In this document: piece by piece, positions 27,507 to 41,883 of the stretch
Layout of the letters: each line of letters opens with the position of its first letter
How positions within the stretch are numbered: position 1 is the first letter of the stretch
From: Brevipalpus yothersi
Taxonomy: Eukaryota; Arthropoda; Arachnida; Trombidiformes; Tenuipalpidae
Direction: 5' to 3'
Assembly: GCA_003956705.1 (NCBI GenBank)
Contig: QZCP01000479.1
Span: 124,001-188,000 of the forward strand
DNA: 64,000 nucleotides
Made by a program: the position numbers and the translations under genes
The notes under the pieces: model-generated
Seen by the model: the letters and a program-made list of their open reading frames with translations, nothing else
The model's database searches: none
What the model was told of the DNA's origin: nothing

Positions 27507-29399
27507 AGAGAAAGAAAGAAAGTTTTTTCCCATGGAATCATTGGCTAAAATCAACTTGCTTTCTTAGAGTTATATTAACCATGGAGCGTACTCATGGGAA
27601 TATAAAGCAAAAAATAGTTTACAGAGACTATCTTTAAGCTAACCAAGCGATACTAAGTTCTGTACACTAGAGAATCTATTGACTGATTGTTTCCTGATAT
27701 TGCTCCACACACCACACATAGGGCACACAGAAGCAGTCATCAGGGTTGATTGACCTTCTTTTTTTCATCTTCATCTACTACTATTCTTTGCGATCTTTCT
27801 TCTTCTTGTCCGGTCAGTTGTGATTGAGTCCAGTCCGTTGAAAGATTCACATTATCTTCCGGCACTTTCTTGGACTTATCGATCTTCTCATGAAACATTG
27901 TCCAACACTGATACGACCACTGCAAGAGGCTACTTACAACGATTCCTGGTGATGTCATGTGAGGCTTCTTCGGGAATCCAGATCTTCCAGAGATCAATCA
28001 TTGAACCATCCTACTTATTTTGTTGTTGCATCGAATTATTCCACTTTTTTTCTTGTTTCCCTACACTTTCTTCTTCCACCTTCCATCATGCTCCGGTTGC
28101 CGAATATTCTTCCACAGGACATTCATACATGTATACATGAACACCTCAAAATGTATCAATCATTAATAATAATAGTCTGTTCGATGGGCATAAATTTTGG
28201 CAAAAATTTGTTCCCTCTTATATTCAAGAGAGGCAATAAGTGTATGTAAGGGAGAGAGAGAGAAGTACAGTAAAGTGTAGAAGCTATTTTCACATGAGTT
28301 TTTGAACTGAGAACAAAGAAAATAAATGATCCAAAGCGATTTTTGCCTATGAGAGCGTGCAAATATTAACTCCACAGAATTTATCAAACATGAACATCTA
28401 TTCACCAGAAATACCATAGTATTGTCTCTTGACCGAGAATTTAGGCCGCCAAATTGCTCACTTCAACTGGAGCCTTTTCTTTTTCTCCTTGATTTATGTG
28501 GAGATATATATATATTTATAAATGTTCATCTTACCACTTTGAACGTTCCATCTTATTTTATTATCTTAACGACTGATTGAGTGTGCAATGAAAACGAAAA
28601 TGAAAAATTTTCCTATCATCTTGGTTGTACCTCACTCAATCTCATTATAATTGATTAGGATCAAGCTCATCTCACCATCTCTACTTCCCTTAAATTCTAG
28701 TATTTTACTTTATCCTAGCTATCAGTTTTCATTTTTATCTAAAGAATTATGAGAAAATCTCATTTTTTCACTCTTTTTCTTTTCTTTTTCTTCTCTCTCT
28801 TTCTTGTTACAGACTGAACAGCTCACCTTTCTATGGATCCTTTTTGTCATGATAACTTTTGGAAACTGTTCTGTGCTCGCAGCATTGATGTTTTCTACTC
28901 GCAAATCACGCATGAATTTTTTCATCAAACATCTAGCCATTGCAGGTAAGTCTATGTTCTGTGTATGTGTGTAAAAAATTTTTTCTCACTTCATCGATAT
29001 ACTCTTTTTTTCCATTCTTCTCCCAATCATTTACTTTCCTCTATTTAGCTTCTTTTTCTCTTGTCTTTTTTCCTCCAGACTATTCTTTTAGCTCAGTTTC
29101 AACCAGACTCAACACTCTCGGGTCACTTCTATGACCTATCTTTCTTCTTGCCTTTTTCTATATGTATAAATGAAACTATCTCTCGGTGTGTGTCTCTCTG
29201 TTGTGCAGAATGATGAATGTTCTCTGGGAAAAGAGAGACAGAGAAAAGATCATCAGATGAGTGGAATACAAGATGAATTCAGTCTAACGTGTTGCCTCTG
29301 ATAGCGTAGACAATCAGAATGTCATCAAAAAAGACTTTTCGAATTTTTGTCAGGGTCGACTTTTGAAAAAGGATGACGTTGGTTGCTCAGATTTTTTTC

Positions 29400-29450
<51 letters not shown>

Positions 29451-31552
29451 AGCCCTTTTTCTTCTCTTTTCATCATAAAAGAAACGAACATGATAAGAAT
29501 AAAATCTGCATTCAGGAAAGATTTTCTTTCGCTCTTTTTTACCCAATTTTCCCTGAGGAGAAAGAAAGACTCGGATAGATGTGATGGATGTCTAGTTCAT
29601 GGAAATAATTCACATGGTGAATGTTTTGCTCTTGATAACGCTTGCAATCGTGAGATTTCGCCATCACGAATCACTGGTTAGGCAATTGAAAGGTTTTTTT
29701 GCTTCTTCTTACAAAATCGTTTCCATAACACACATACACACACACACACACACACACAAGATAATTGGATCCCTTAGTGGAGAGGGGAGAAAAGAAAAGT
29801 ATGCATTTAACTTATTCGATGGTCAATAGAGCAGTATTTGGTGAATTGAAAATGACTGCAAATTCTTACGAAAAGAAGAAAAAAATTATATTCAATCTCG
29901 AATCGATTTGGGAAAAGAGAGAGAGAAAAATTTTGTCATAATCGTTCCTCTTACTGTATGGGTATACTATTGATCTCGAGATCTACTCTTTTCCAGCATC
30001 AATTTTGGCCACTTATCCTTGATAGATTTGAAGCTTTTATGCACGATTATTCAAGAGATTTGCGTGTTATCAGCATAGAAGTAGTGAGTGAGAGAGAGAG
30101 AGAGTGAGAGAGAGAGAGAGAAAGTTTTTACATAGGTGTAAAGAAATAATGTTATTGCACAGGTGAAGTTGGATAAGATCGTGGTGGGTGGAGAAACTTG
30201 ATAATATTTGCGAATTTTTTGGATAAATTCAATCATTTAAAAGCAAGGGAACATATTAAAGTTCTCGAAAACTTATCATATTGAACTCATTAGCTTAACT
30301 TTCCTGGATTTTTACTCTTTCCTAGAATCAAAAACAGGGAAGTTTTCCTCCGACAATTTAAGGTAATTGCTTAAACTCTCCTGTGAGAGTATTAACATCA
30401 CACAATTTCGGTCATCATGAGATTAAGTTGTGAAAAAAGTGTCAAAATGATTTTAGCTCAGAAGGATTCCAATAGAACCGCATTTTTTCATAGAGTAACT
30501 ATGAGAACCAAAAAGTTATCTCCATAGATTTGAATATAGAAAATTTTGGCTCTACACATCGTACACTTAAATTAAAAACATGTTTTCTCATCGAATTAAG
30601 AGTTTTTTTTCACTACATCACACACTAACCAGATCCTCATCCTGGTGAAAGTTTTCCAAGAAACTCGATAAAGAATGGAATAAAAAAAAGGTAGTAATAA
30701 TAGTTGAAGAATTTTTGGATGAAAATATTTACATTAACCTGGAGAGATCATATTTGCCAAGTAGAATCGTGTACGACCATGCATATACGGTGTATACGAT
30801 TATATTATCTTTTCTCTCTCATGAATTATCCAGATACTAGGTTCTGGAAAAGATTCACAAGGAGCAACAAGTTTGTTATTGAATAGAATTTGTTTCAACA
30901 TTCTCTCTCTCCATCCATCTATCTCTATCCACATTTCGTATTGCAATCAAATGAAATTCATCATGACTTGCAGCATCAACCTGTCACATACAGTGTTTGT
31001 GTGTGTGTGTGTGTGTGTGATCAAAATATTTACACTTTGATCTTACTTTTGTTAGTGAGACTAGTGTAAATAATTCTCATAAATGATTCTCATTTGATGC
31101 CTGTTCACCTATCGCATCTTCTTCTTCTTCTCTGCCTTTCAACAACAACAGATGATAATGTCAAAGAGCTTAGTTTAACAGTAAATGAAATATTATTGAG
31201 GAGGAGGTAGCATCTGTGTAATAGCTAGCATTTAAATAAATAGCAAGATTGAAAAGGTTCGGAATGAGTATAAAAATTGACTATCAACATTTGAGGGTTA
31301 ACTTGGAATAATTAAGCTCATGGCGAGAAACATTTGAAATGAATTTTCAACACAATATTCTAAGATGTTATTAAGATATTGCAAGTAAAGATGCTGTGAG
31401 TGAAGATGTTAGAGGAACAAAATGCTACATTTGATTAAAAAATCTTTTTCCATTCCGATGAAATATGAATTTTCCTACACAAAAAAATCATCTCTTATAT
31501 CATCATCTACAACATATAACACTTTGAAAATCACTTCTCATCAAATCTGATT

Positions 31553-31621
<69 letters not shown>

Positions 31622-32694
31622 ACAAATCTTCCCATGATGTAATCATCGCATTACTTGAGCATCCCCTGAGCATCCCTTGGATGAGCTAGTTTTCTATTCT
31701 GTTCTGTTTTTATTCCCTATTGTTGTCATTCTTCCCACTTGTGCTCATTATTCACTTTAATCTCATCACCGGATTCACACTTTTTTTCTCATCACTTTTC
31801 TTTCTCTCTCTCTTCTCTAGATCTTGCCGTAGGAATAATTTTGGTTCTCATCGATATAATTTGGAGAATGAACGTCTCTTTCACTTTGGGTGAAGTTATT
31901 TGTAAAGCTATAAGGTTTGCTCAGGTTAGTTGAAGTTTTTCACTCTCTATCTCTCTCTTATATGTGTATAATAATGAACAAAGTAAAAGCTCAGAGATTC
32001 TCGAAAGCTCCAAGGTGTATGTATATATTTGCATTTTTTTCATTATCAATTGGTATTGGTGATGATATTAGCTTATCTCCAATTTTATGGCTAAAAGATG
32101 AGAAGCTCCCTAGATTTGCTATTGGGAAGACATTATATCTCGACACACATAAGATATGATTGTACCTTAAAAGATTGGATCTTGAGCAATAATCCTAAGT
32201 AAACCGGATAGATTCCATGGGAATATCTTGCTGAATCACTTTCTCTTCTTTCAATTACGGTCGCTTCATTCATGAGTCTGTGTGAGAGAGATTCCTTACT
32301 CAAGTATATATGAACTTTCTAGTATACGTTTTGGACGTATTCCTTTGGCAACTGGGAGTGTATTTGCGTGTTGATGAAGAGTGAAAGGGAATAGAGGAAA
32401 AGAGATAGAACTGAAGTTTTCTCTCTTCTCCAGAATTTTCCCTCTATCCAGTCAAGATTTAGGCCTCCATCAATGTCGATTACTTGATTCCAATAAAGTA
32501 ACATCGATCACATTGTCAGTAAGGATCGAAAAAATTCCATTCATACACTTTGTATATATCTTACGATGACATTCTTGAGTATCCAGTGATCAAATTTCTC
32601 TCTCTTTTCCTCTCAATAGTGCTGGAAGAAAAAGAAATTCATGATAAATAAATGACACCTTGGAGGTTTCCAGTTCCTAGAGTAAAAGGTGTTA

Positions 32695-32733
<39 letters not shown>

Positions 32734-32942
32734 GTTCAGATATCTGTTGATGAGGAGGACCTCTTTCATATATTGACTCTGATTCGAACCTCACTCTATT
32801 CACCATTTTGTATCCCAGCTGCAAAAATTATTCCAATTGAAAGAATCACTTCTATCCAAGGTTCCAGTCACTCTTCTTAAATTCATTCCACATCAACAAG
32901 CAAATCCATCTCTTCGAGCTTCCTTGAATCAAAATCCATTTA

Positions 32943-32978
<36 letters not shown>

Positions 32979-34200
32979 CTTTCATATGGTTACTAAGGAA
33001 AATGTAACAGTCTTTGGACAACTTTTACACTTGATGATTTACACTCAAATTGATTAGGATGCTCTAATGGACATTGCTCGGTAGATGATGTGAGGAAAAG
33101 AAAATTCTGACATGATTCACTATTGAACAATGGAAATATCATCTGGACAAATCATTTCTGGTGAAAATGTGTGTATATATGTGGCTGTGAGGCTGACGTT
33201 TAAATGGCTCTTAAATATCGTTACCATTGAAGGGAAGCCTTTCTTTTCTGAAACATTACACTGACCCAACTCAGTACATGAAACGATATTTCTAAAGTTT
33301 GTCACATTTTTCAATTGAATAGAATGAAATATTTCACCCATAATGGTCTCTCATGATGTTTTATCTACTTATCGAGGTTTCTTCTAGAACCTCTCTCCTT
33401 ATCATGAGCCTACTTCACTAGCACTTTTAAGGTGATAAAATTCCACTTCTATTAAGTGGCAAAATGTTACAATAACCTCAGGTAATTCAGGTTCAAGTTC
33501 AAGGTTCCATCAAGATCAATCATAAGGTTCATTGCTCCACTATTCCATTGAATCTGTATCATGAGGCAGAAGATTTATGAGTTCACATGGTGTAACTAGG
33601 ATTACTTCTTCCAACAGATCCTATCAGAATCCAATGAGTTTCGTCAAGAATCACTTTGCGAAGCATGTACACAGAATCGAATTATCATCATAATCTATCC
33701 TGAAGCTAAGTGCTTGTATCATCTCTACAAGCGACTGATCTCGTTCGCTGTGAGGAAATTGATAAATTGAAAAATTTTTTCTTCTTTTCCAACTAACAAG
33801 TATGGTAAATTGAGAATAAAAGGGTTCAGACATCGAGATACATGAATCGATTGAATAAACGAGTTACAAAAAGAAGTGATTCTCTAAGGCTCACTGCACA
33901 CAAGTATAACGTTTATTAGATGGCTGTGAAAGTGCAGCTTATCTTTCAAGCAATTGAATTATTTCTTGCAAATAAATCAAATTTATACATGTATATAAAT
34001 AAATGTATAGACATATTCCAAGGAACCAGTGGATAAAATTTGTAATGAATTCCCATGTATCCAACCTTTTCAGAATGTACATATATATATGTCTAACAGA
34101 CTTTTTCGATGAGGTAGATAATTTCCACTTGTGTCTACATGACCTCACTCTTGGGTCTCATAATAACGTATCATCATCACTAATGTGCCCTTATGGAAAA

Positions 34201-34240
<40 letters not shown>

Positions 34241-36220
34241 GATACCCTGTAGATATGATGGAAAACTTCTGTATATTCAGTTGATAATGGATCAAGGAAT
34301 GATTTGGCAGGTTGAAGTAAGATAATATCATCAGGGCAATTCAGACAAACCATATCCACACATAAACATACCAAGTCATGTTTGTCTTTTCTTATTTTTC
34401 ATTTGCTCTCTTTTTCTCCACAAATTTTTTCTTTTTTATTCCTGGTATTCACTTGATCTTTGTGATCAGTATGTCTATTGAGTTTTCTTCATGTGCATGT
34501 ACTTCTCTTGTGTCTTGTCAGAACCTTTTCTTATTCTTTTTCACAAAATGACCAAGATGGTCCATCATCATTGATTCCCAGCGGATTTTTTTCATGGTTA
34601 CATCCCTCTTAATGGGCACTGTATAGCTACTACATCAGATACTATCCAGATCATAGGTATGAGTGAATGCCTTGGAGAATACCTGGGGAGCAGCTTCCCT
34701 AGAAAATTGAGGATGCCCAGTATTGTAACTGGATAGTGAATAATTATTCAATTCAAACTTGATGACAAATTCATCAATTCTTGCGGTAGAATGTCGGAAA
34801 AGTTCCAGTTTTAAGGTAATTTGTAACTTCACTGGTTTTCGAACCCAGAAAGTGACCTTTGAACTTTAGAAGGAACTTTGGTTCCTGATAAACAATGAGA
34901 ATAGAATCGAAAATTTGCCCATAAATAATGTCAATCAACGATTGTTGATGCTGATGATCTGCATAAATAATTTAGTCAAGATGAGTTAATCGATTGGCCA
35001 TTGCAAATGATCTACTCATACGAAACTTGCATTTGTCCACTTGAGCTCTAGAAGATAGCGAAAATTGTCCATCTCCTTGAGGAGCTGTTGATAGGGAAAA
35101 CTCATCAAATGATTCTGATTCAAGCATGTATATTACAGACAGATAGAAGTCTATTTATATAAATGTCCAATCACACTGGCCAGTCAGCAAGATCAAGATG
35201 TATCGGTGGATTTTGATGAAAATTCATCCGATTATTTACTAGAGGCAAGTATGAAGGCAAACAAATAGCATATATATATCTTGCCCATAGCTAATAGCTA
35301 ATAGATGGACAGCGAGAAGAAAAAGGTTATCCATATCGTTGATAGAGAATAACATATACCCCTTGTTGGATAAACTTTTGCTCGTCTCAAGTGATTGGAA
35401 TGGGCAATCAAGAGTGGGTAAGCAAAATACCGATTCATAAGGTGATTCTGAGAAGAGGAGAATTCAATGATAAGATATACATATTAACCTTCAAGGACTA
35501 CTTGATCGATTTTTCCTATCTTGTTTCACAAATATTCCATCATGGATAAAATACCGATTGTGAATAGAAGAGTAGAAAAATTTTGCTCAGATAAGATATA
35601 AAGTTAACAATTTTCGGTTTTTCTCTTTATCTCTCTATTTTCTCTCTTCTGATTTTGTGGGAATAGAAGAAGAAAAAAATACCCAACATTATCAATAGTA
35701 TATTCTATTCTACTTATATAATGTTGCCTATTGGAGCTATTAGTATAGTTGAGTGAACAAATGTTAATTTGTATTGCCTTCTTGTATCAGATTGATCACC
35801 AAAAGGGACATTCACATTGTTTCAGAGAAAGAGAGAAAAATAGGAAGAGGCTGTTACGTTGAATTAATGAGCAAAGAGAGAGAAAGAGAAAGAGAAAGAT
35901 AAAGTAAAAGTTAAAAGCGTTGATAAATCGAATCCATAGAATATCATATATATTCCGCCCTTTAGTAACTGTTATATTAGTTTGGAGAAGAGAAAATTGT
36001 TCCCTTCTGTCCATATATATACATATACACACACACCAATCCACTTGTAACCAACAAGTAGCAGTCACATGCACAAGACAAATAGGTTACACAAACTTAC
36101 CATCATTCTTGATGGTTGATCTGATTTTTTTACGATCAATAATATGCAATGGTGATCATGAATTTGGGCCACAATTTGGGCCATTAAAAGGGAAAAATAG
36201 ACGAAACTTGGTGTATTCGT

Positions 36221-36256
<36 letters not shown>

Positions 36257-39200
36257 AAATATACAGATACACATACGATCATCAGAACCTATTTATCACA
36301 ATCAATGGATAACACAATAGGAGATGTCAAGTTAATTGAGAGAATAAATTTGAAGACACTGTTTTCGAAATAGATGGATGAAACCAAGTTGAGTATGCAT
36401 GTCTGGTGGAAGTAAAAGGATTGAGAGGATTCATAGCGATAGCAGTAACAGTATTTCCAATAGTGATCATTCATTTTGGTCCAAATTTGACCACTTCAGA
36501 GCTTGTTTGGAATCACTTGTTATCCTACACTTGCCACCATTGTACCCTATTCAGCGAATATCATTGACAGATTTCAATCATCCATTATTCGGAGAGGTCA
36601 TCAGCCGAGGATTCTTGTTCGGTAGACGATAGAAGAATACTCAAGATAAAAGGGATGGAAAAGTTTTCGATTGATGATTTTTCTCCATAAGGTTAAAGGC
36701 TAAGAAATGTGTTGGCGTATTCATCGAAATGCAACTGAGAAGCAAATATATTCCATGTATAAGGTGTGAGAATGATACCAATAAGAATAGCTTGCTAGCT
36801 GAATTCCGAGTTAAGTTTTGAGATCTTTAAGAGAGAGAGAAAAAAATTATTCTCAAATTCAAAAACACCACAACTCCATAATGAATTGAGATAGGGGAAT
36901 CCTCATTGGAATCTTAATCTTCTCTGTAGACAGCATTCTGTTTTAATTTCATTCTAGCAAAGCAACATATTGGGAAGAAATATTCTCTATTTTTATAGTT
37001 CATAAAAAATTTAACAATTCATTTTTTTCAATAAAGTGTTGAATTTCAACAGAATTTTTTTCCCGGCTAACCAAACTGTTTTGGTTTACTTTTAACCATA
37101 CTAAAGTGGCCGTGAAATCCATTCTGAACATTTTATTCCCTTCTCCTCTCAACTCTCACCTACTCGTGAGTGTATCCGTTTCCTGATTCTCACCACCAAT
37201 CCCACTCATCATCATGAGCTCATAATCATCATCGTTCTGACCAACTTATGGTATTCAACAATCTTCCCTACACCTTACTGTGGGCATTTTATTTGACTGA
37301 ATATAGTCCACCTTTCTCAATTTCCTTGATGGAGTCTCACCATGTAATGATACACATTGACCATGGACAGATAGAGAGATAAAGAGAGAGAGAGAGAAAG
37401 GTTTGAAGCACTTCCAAATGATGGCCATTCTTATATCCCAGTTGCCATTGTCGTGAAGCTTAAGATAATTTTTCCGCCAAATAGGCTCAGGCTTAGAGAT
37501 TTCTTATTGTAAACCACCCATTTGAGCCTTATAACTTATGAGACCATGATGGAGGATCATATGACCAAGCTTGATGAAATTCCTAACATGATTATACAAT
37601 TTTCCTCACATGCACAGACCATGTAATGACTATGAGCTTTCATCTTTGACTGAAATAATGAAATGTGCATGCAGCACATGATATGAGGTTGAAAGTGAGT
37701 TTTTTGTTGGTGAATTAATAAAAAATTGGTAGAAAATTCAACTGGAGGAGTGGATACTCAATTTCAAATCTGAGATCTTACCCTTTATTCTATGGAAATT
37801 TTGGTTTATGATCTTCTTGATTTTTGGAGACACACCACTATTCTAAAAAAGACTCTTCTCTTTGATTTTCAAGAGAAAAAATCATCTAGTCTTAATTGCT
37901 CGAAAACCGATATTTTACCTTTTTTTCATCATATGTACGATCATCTCATATTTCTGAAAAGATATCTGAATGAGTTCTGCGGTTTATTCAATGCCTCATA
38001 GATAACTCAAATGTGTTCACAAAAAATTACTTATAACGAAGAACCCTGCTAGACTCTTGTGTCTAATCAAAATCATGATAGAATCTTTCTCAGTTCGGAC
38101 ATCACCAATTACACTCGTCCAAGTGCTAAAAAATTTTGATCTTGCCCAACTAAGATCTGTTTAAATCATTAATTCCACAATGGAGAAGTTAAGTCAAGTT
38201 TTGGAGCTTTCTAAGTTGTTAAAGAGTTTCTACTAACTTAATCTACTGTATTTTCTAACAGTACTTTTTTGCCTTCTTTGCCCCGGAAAACCAACTTAGT
38301 CTCAATGATTGCAATTGAAACTAATGTTTTTACCGATATTTGACTAGTACATCACGTGAGATTCCATCTCTCTGAACTTTTGTCTCAAATTTCCTGAGCA
38401 AAGAGATGATTTAACTTGGGATAGCTCAAAGCTCAAATCTTCCAGCTCGCAAAAAAAATCTTCTTCTCAGATTCAGTCCAACAAACTTAGCTACATCAAA
38501 AATTAACAAACTAAAGCTCCTAATGATCGTTGGTAGAATTCATTTGACATGCGATTTTGATGTTGAGGCTTAACACAGCCTAGAAGCTTCGTGGTTACAA
38601 GAATCTATCATGCTTCCCGATTAGCATCAATCTGAGAAGAAAAAAAGAGATGGAAAAAAAGAACCACAAGACGAAGTATTTAGGGTGACCAACTAGAGCC
38701 GAATATTTATTGCACCCACAAGACCTTAACCATGAGAAGCTCATAAGAAGATGAGGATCAGAAGTAGAATGCCAGAATATACTGGCAGAATATCTGTTGT
38801 ATGAAGGCTGTCTATCTAATTAAAAGGCTATTCTTGAATCGTGTAGACACTTCTGTGAATACTTGGGGGAAAAAACTTGGATTATGTGTGTAATAATGAT
38901 GATGATCATCATGATCATGAGCGAGTGTAGGGAGAAGATGGAATCGTTTAACTATGAAATTTCAGCTCATATGGCTCGAAAATAATAAGGATAAATAAAA
39001 TTCCCGAGAATTTGTCATATTAGCATCGTACAAGATGATCGTTCGAAATCATTCTAGCACATATACACATATACAGGCGATGAGGATAATTTATTGGATG
39101 ATAAATGGACGAACATTAATATGTGAAAGTAGAGTTTCTCAAAACAAACGGTCCAACAAAAGAAAAAGAAAAAAATAACGTATAACTTATTGTTCTAAGT

Positions 39201-41780
39201 CTCATATATGAGTCCGAGCTTATTTCGATTTAAGATCAAGATTTACCGGTATACACATCGAAGTATGGACAAAGGTGCTCAGAGTTACGGTTCAATCTAT
39301 TTTGTTGAACTTTTCGAAATTCTTGAAAGCCCAGGGATTAAAACTTATTTTGTTCATTCATTCAATTGATTTCTGAAGCATAAATCTTCCTATTTTGGCC
39401 CGCAAAATTCTTAGAATTCTCAGGAATTCATCATTTTCATTGCTATCTTGAGTTTGTCTTGAAATTTCTAAGAACTAATCTCAATACATTAATTAACATC
39501 TACAAATCGATTCTTTTCACAAATTAAGAGCAAACTTGTTAGCTCATTCATTCATTTTGATCAATTAAAAAGAATATACTTTCATTCAAATTTTTCTCTC
39601 TCCTACTAGCACTTAGATCTTTGTTGCTTCATTTTGTTCATTAAATTATTTTTCTTTTTTCTTCTCTTTCTCTTTCTCCTTCAACCCAGTGCTGTGTAAC
39701 TTATGGTTCTACTTATGTTCTGGTATCGTTGAGTATTGATCGATACGATGCCATAACTCATCCGCTTAATTTCACTAGTCGAGGTAAGTATGTGAATTGT
39801 ATTCAGTTCACACTTTGTACGATAATAACTGTAAATCGGCTTTAAATAAAATGGAAGAAAATGCTAGGATTTTCTATTTCTATTTCTCTCCTATTCTCGA
39901 TCAATATAGTACCATAGAATAAGGTTTACACAGTGAGAAGGTTTACTGCTACGATTCATTAAGGATTGAGATTTACGAAAAAGTGTGCATGTTTGCTGAT
40001 CATTTGCATCAAATTAGTATACCAAATCAGTACCTTTTGATGGTAGAAAAATCATTCTACATGTAAGTTAAAACTTACCATCATACACTCGAAGTTAATG
40101 AAGAAAAAATACTCTAGAGAAAGCTACACATACACACACACAGAACCTTGCGATCACTGTTAGTAATACAATCGCATCAAATCATCAGTATTTGGAATAT
40201 ATTCTTGATTAGTGAAGAGGTATTTTCGATGAGAGCTTTAGCGAATAATGATCATCACATAGGATAGAGCTCAGCAAAAAAAATGAAAGTCAAGCGAGGG
40301 AAATTGAAAATTTTGTCTCCATTAGTAGCTAATTTAATTTAATTTACGAAAGTTCTTGAGTCAAAAAATCGAAAAAACTGAACACATTTGAACCTTCACT
40401 GGTACTGTGAATGGTGATGAAAACTGAGTGTAAAAAAGAGTGTTTTTCTATACTGTTATTGTTGTGGAAGAGAGAAAAAAAGAGGAAATTAAGAACATTT
40501 TGCCCTGATCAATATCATTTAACTTTTTTAGTTTATTTTTCTCAAACAAAATAAGACTTGTATTGTTGAGAAGGATTTTTTTACTTGCTATCAGTGGCTG
40601 ATGTGTAATAATTTGCTTTCTCTCTTTTGTTTCATTCCTCCCATAAATCCACAGCTAGGCGAGCTAAATTTTTAATTACTGCAGCATGGAGTCTGAGTGC
40701 TCTTTTATCTGTTCCACAATTAGTTTTGAGTAGAATCGAATTGAAATCTGGATATCCACAGTGTGGAATAGAGCTTGCTAGCACCCAGCATTGGCAAATA
40801 TATGTGACACTCATATTCATCTCGGTATTCCTGATTCCTGCCATCATTATATCGGCTTGCTATTCTCTAATTGTTCATACTATATGGAAAGAGAGTCGAC
40901 TGATGGGTAGCTCAAGAAAAAGACTAAGACGTAAGTTAATGTCGATTGGAATGATAAAACTTTTACTCCAATCGACTGAAAAATTTCTAATAATAATTAA
41001 GCATATCTTTTCATGAGAAGGGATGAATTGAAAGCAATCTGATTGATTGTATGTGCTGAGAAAATTTTTCCATCTTCTTCTAGAGCTTAACGGTTCTGTC
41101 GATGGCAAACAGAATGGTAAAAACACTGATGAGAAACTTACTGGTTTCGAGTCTGCTGAAATAGATTTCAAGAGGGTCAGTTCTCGAGGTGTAATACCAA
41201 GAGCGAAAATAAAAACAGTTAAAATGACTTTAGTCATTGTTTTCGGTAAGTTTATCTGATTTAGCTTCAATAGTTTCCAACTATTATCGATTAAATCCTG
41301 ATTTGATTTGGATAAAAAAATACTCCTGTCACTACTTTACAGCATTCATCATTTGTTGGACACCTTATTTTCTTTGGGATTTGTTGCAAGTATTCCAATT
41401 TATTCCGGACACAGAAACTACTAGACCAATAACAACATTTATCCAAAGTATGGCACCATTAAATAGTGCTGCCAATCCTCTGATATATTGTCTATTTTCG
41501 GCACACTGTCGCAATATAAGGTTTGTAATCGGAACTTGAATATTTTCTTTTTTCTTCTAATCCATATTATATATTGCTTCCTCAATTTCTCACTATATCA
41601 ATATTTACTCTCATCATCAAAGGAAGAAGAGTAGGCAAAAGATCGGAATAGATGAGAATGATTGAGCACCGTTAGCATGATGATTCTCACCTATTGCTGT
41701 GGATATATATTCCAATACAAATAATCGAACGTTATTTCAATCCCCTTGAAGACAAAAATCTTGATCATATTTGGAAAGAG

Positions 41781-41812
<32 letters not shown>

Positions 41813-41813
41813 C

Positions 41814-41883
<70 letters not shown>

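Noticed and set aside
27740..27997. Hydrophilic minus-strand frame (MFHEKIDKSKKVPEDN..)
   Set aside because: Protein-like composition and a possible ttgcag acceptor, but no neighbouring exon, family or start context; inside a large intron. Too weak to call.
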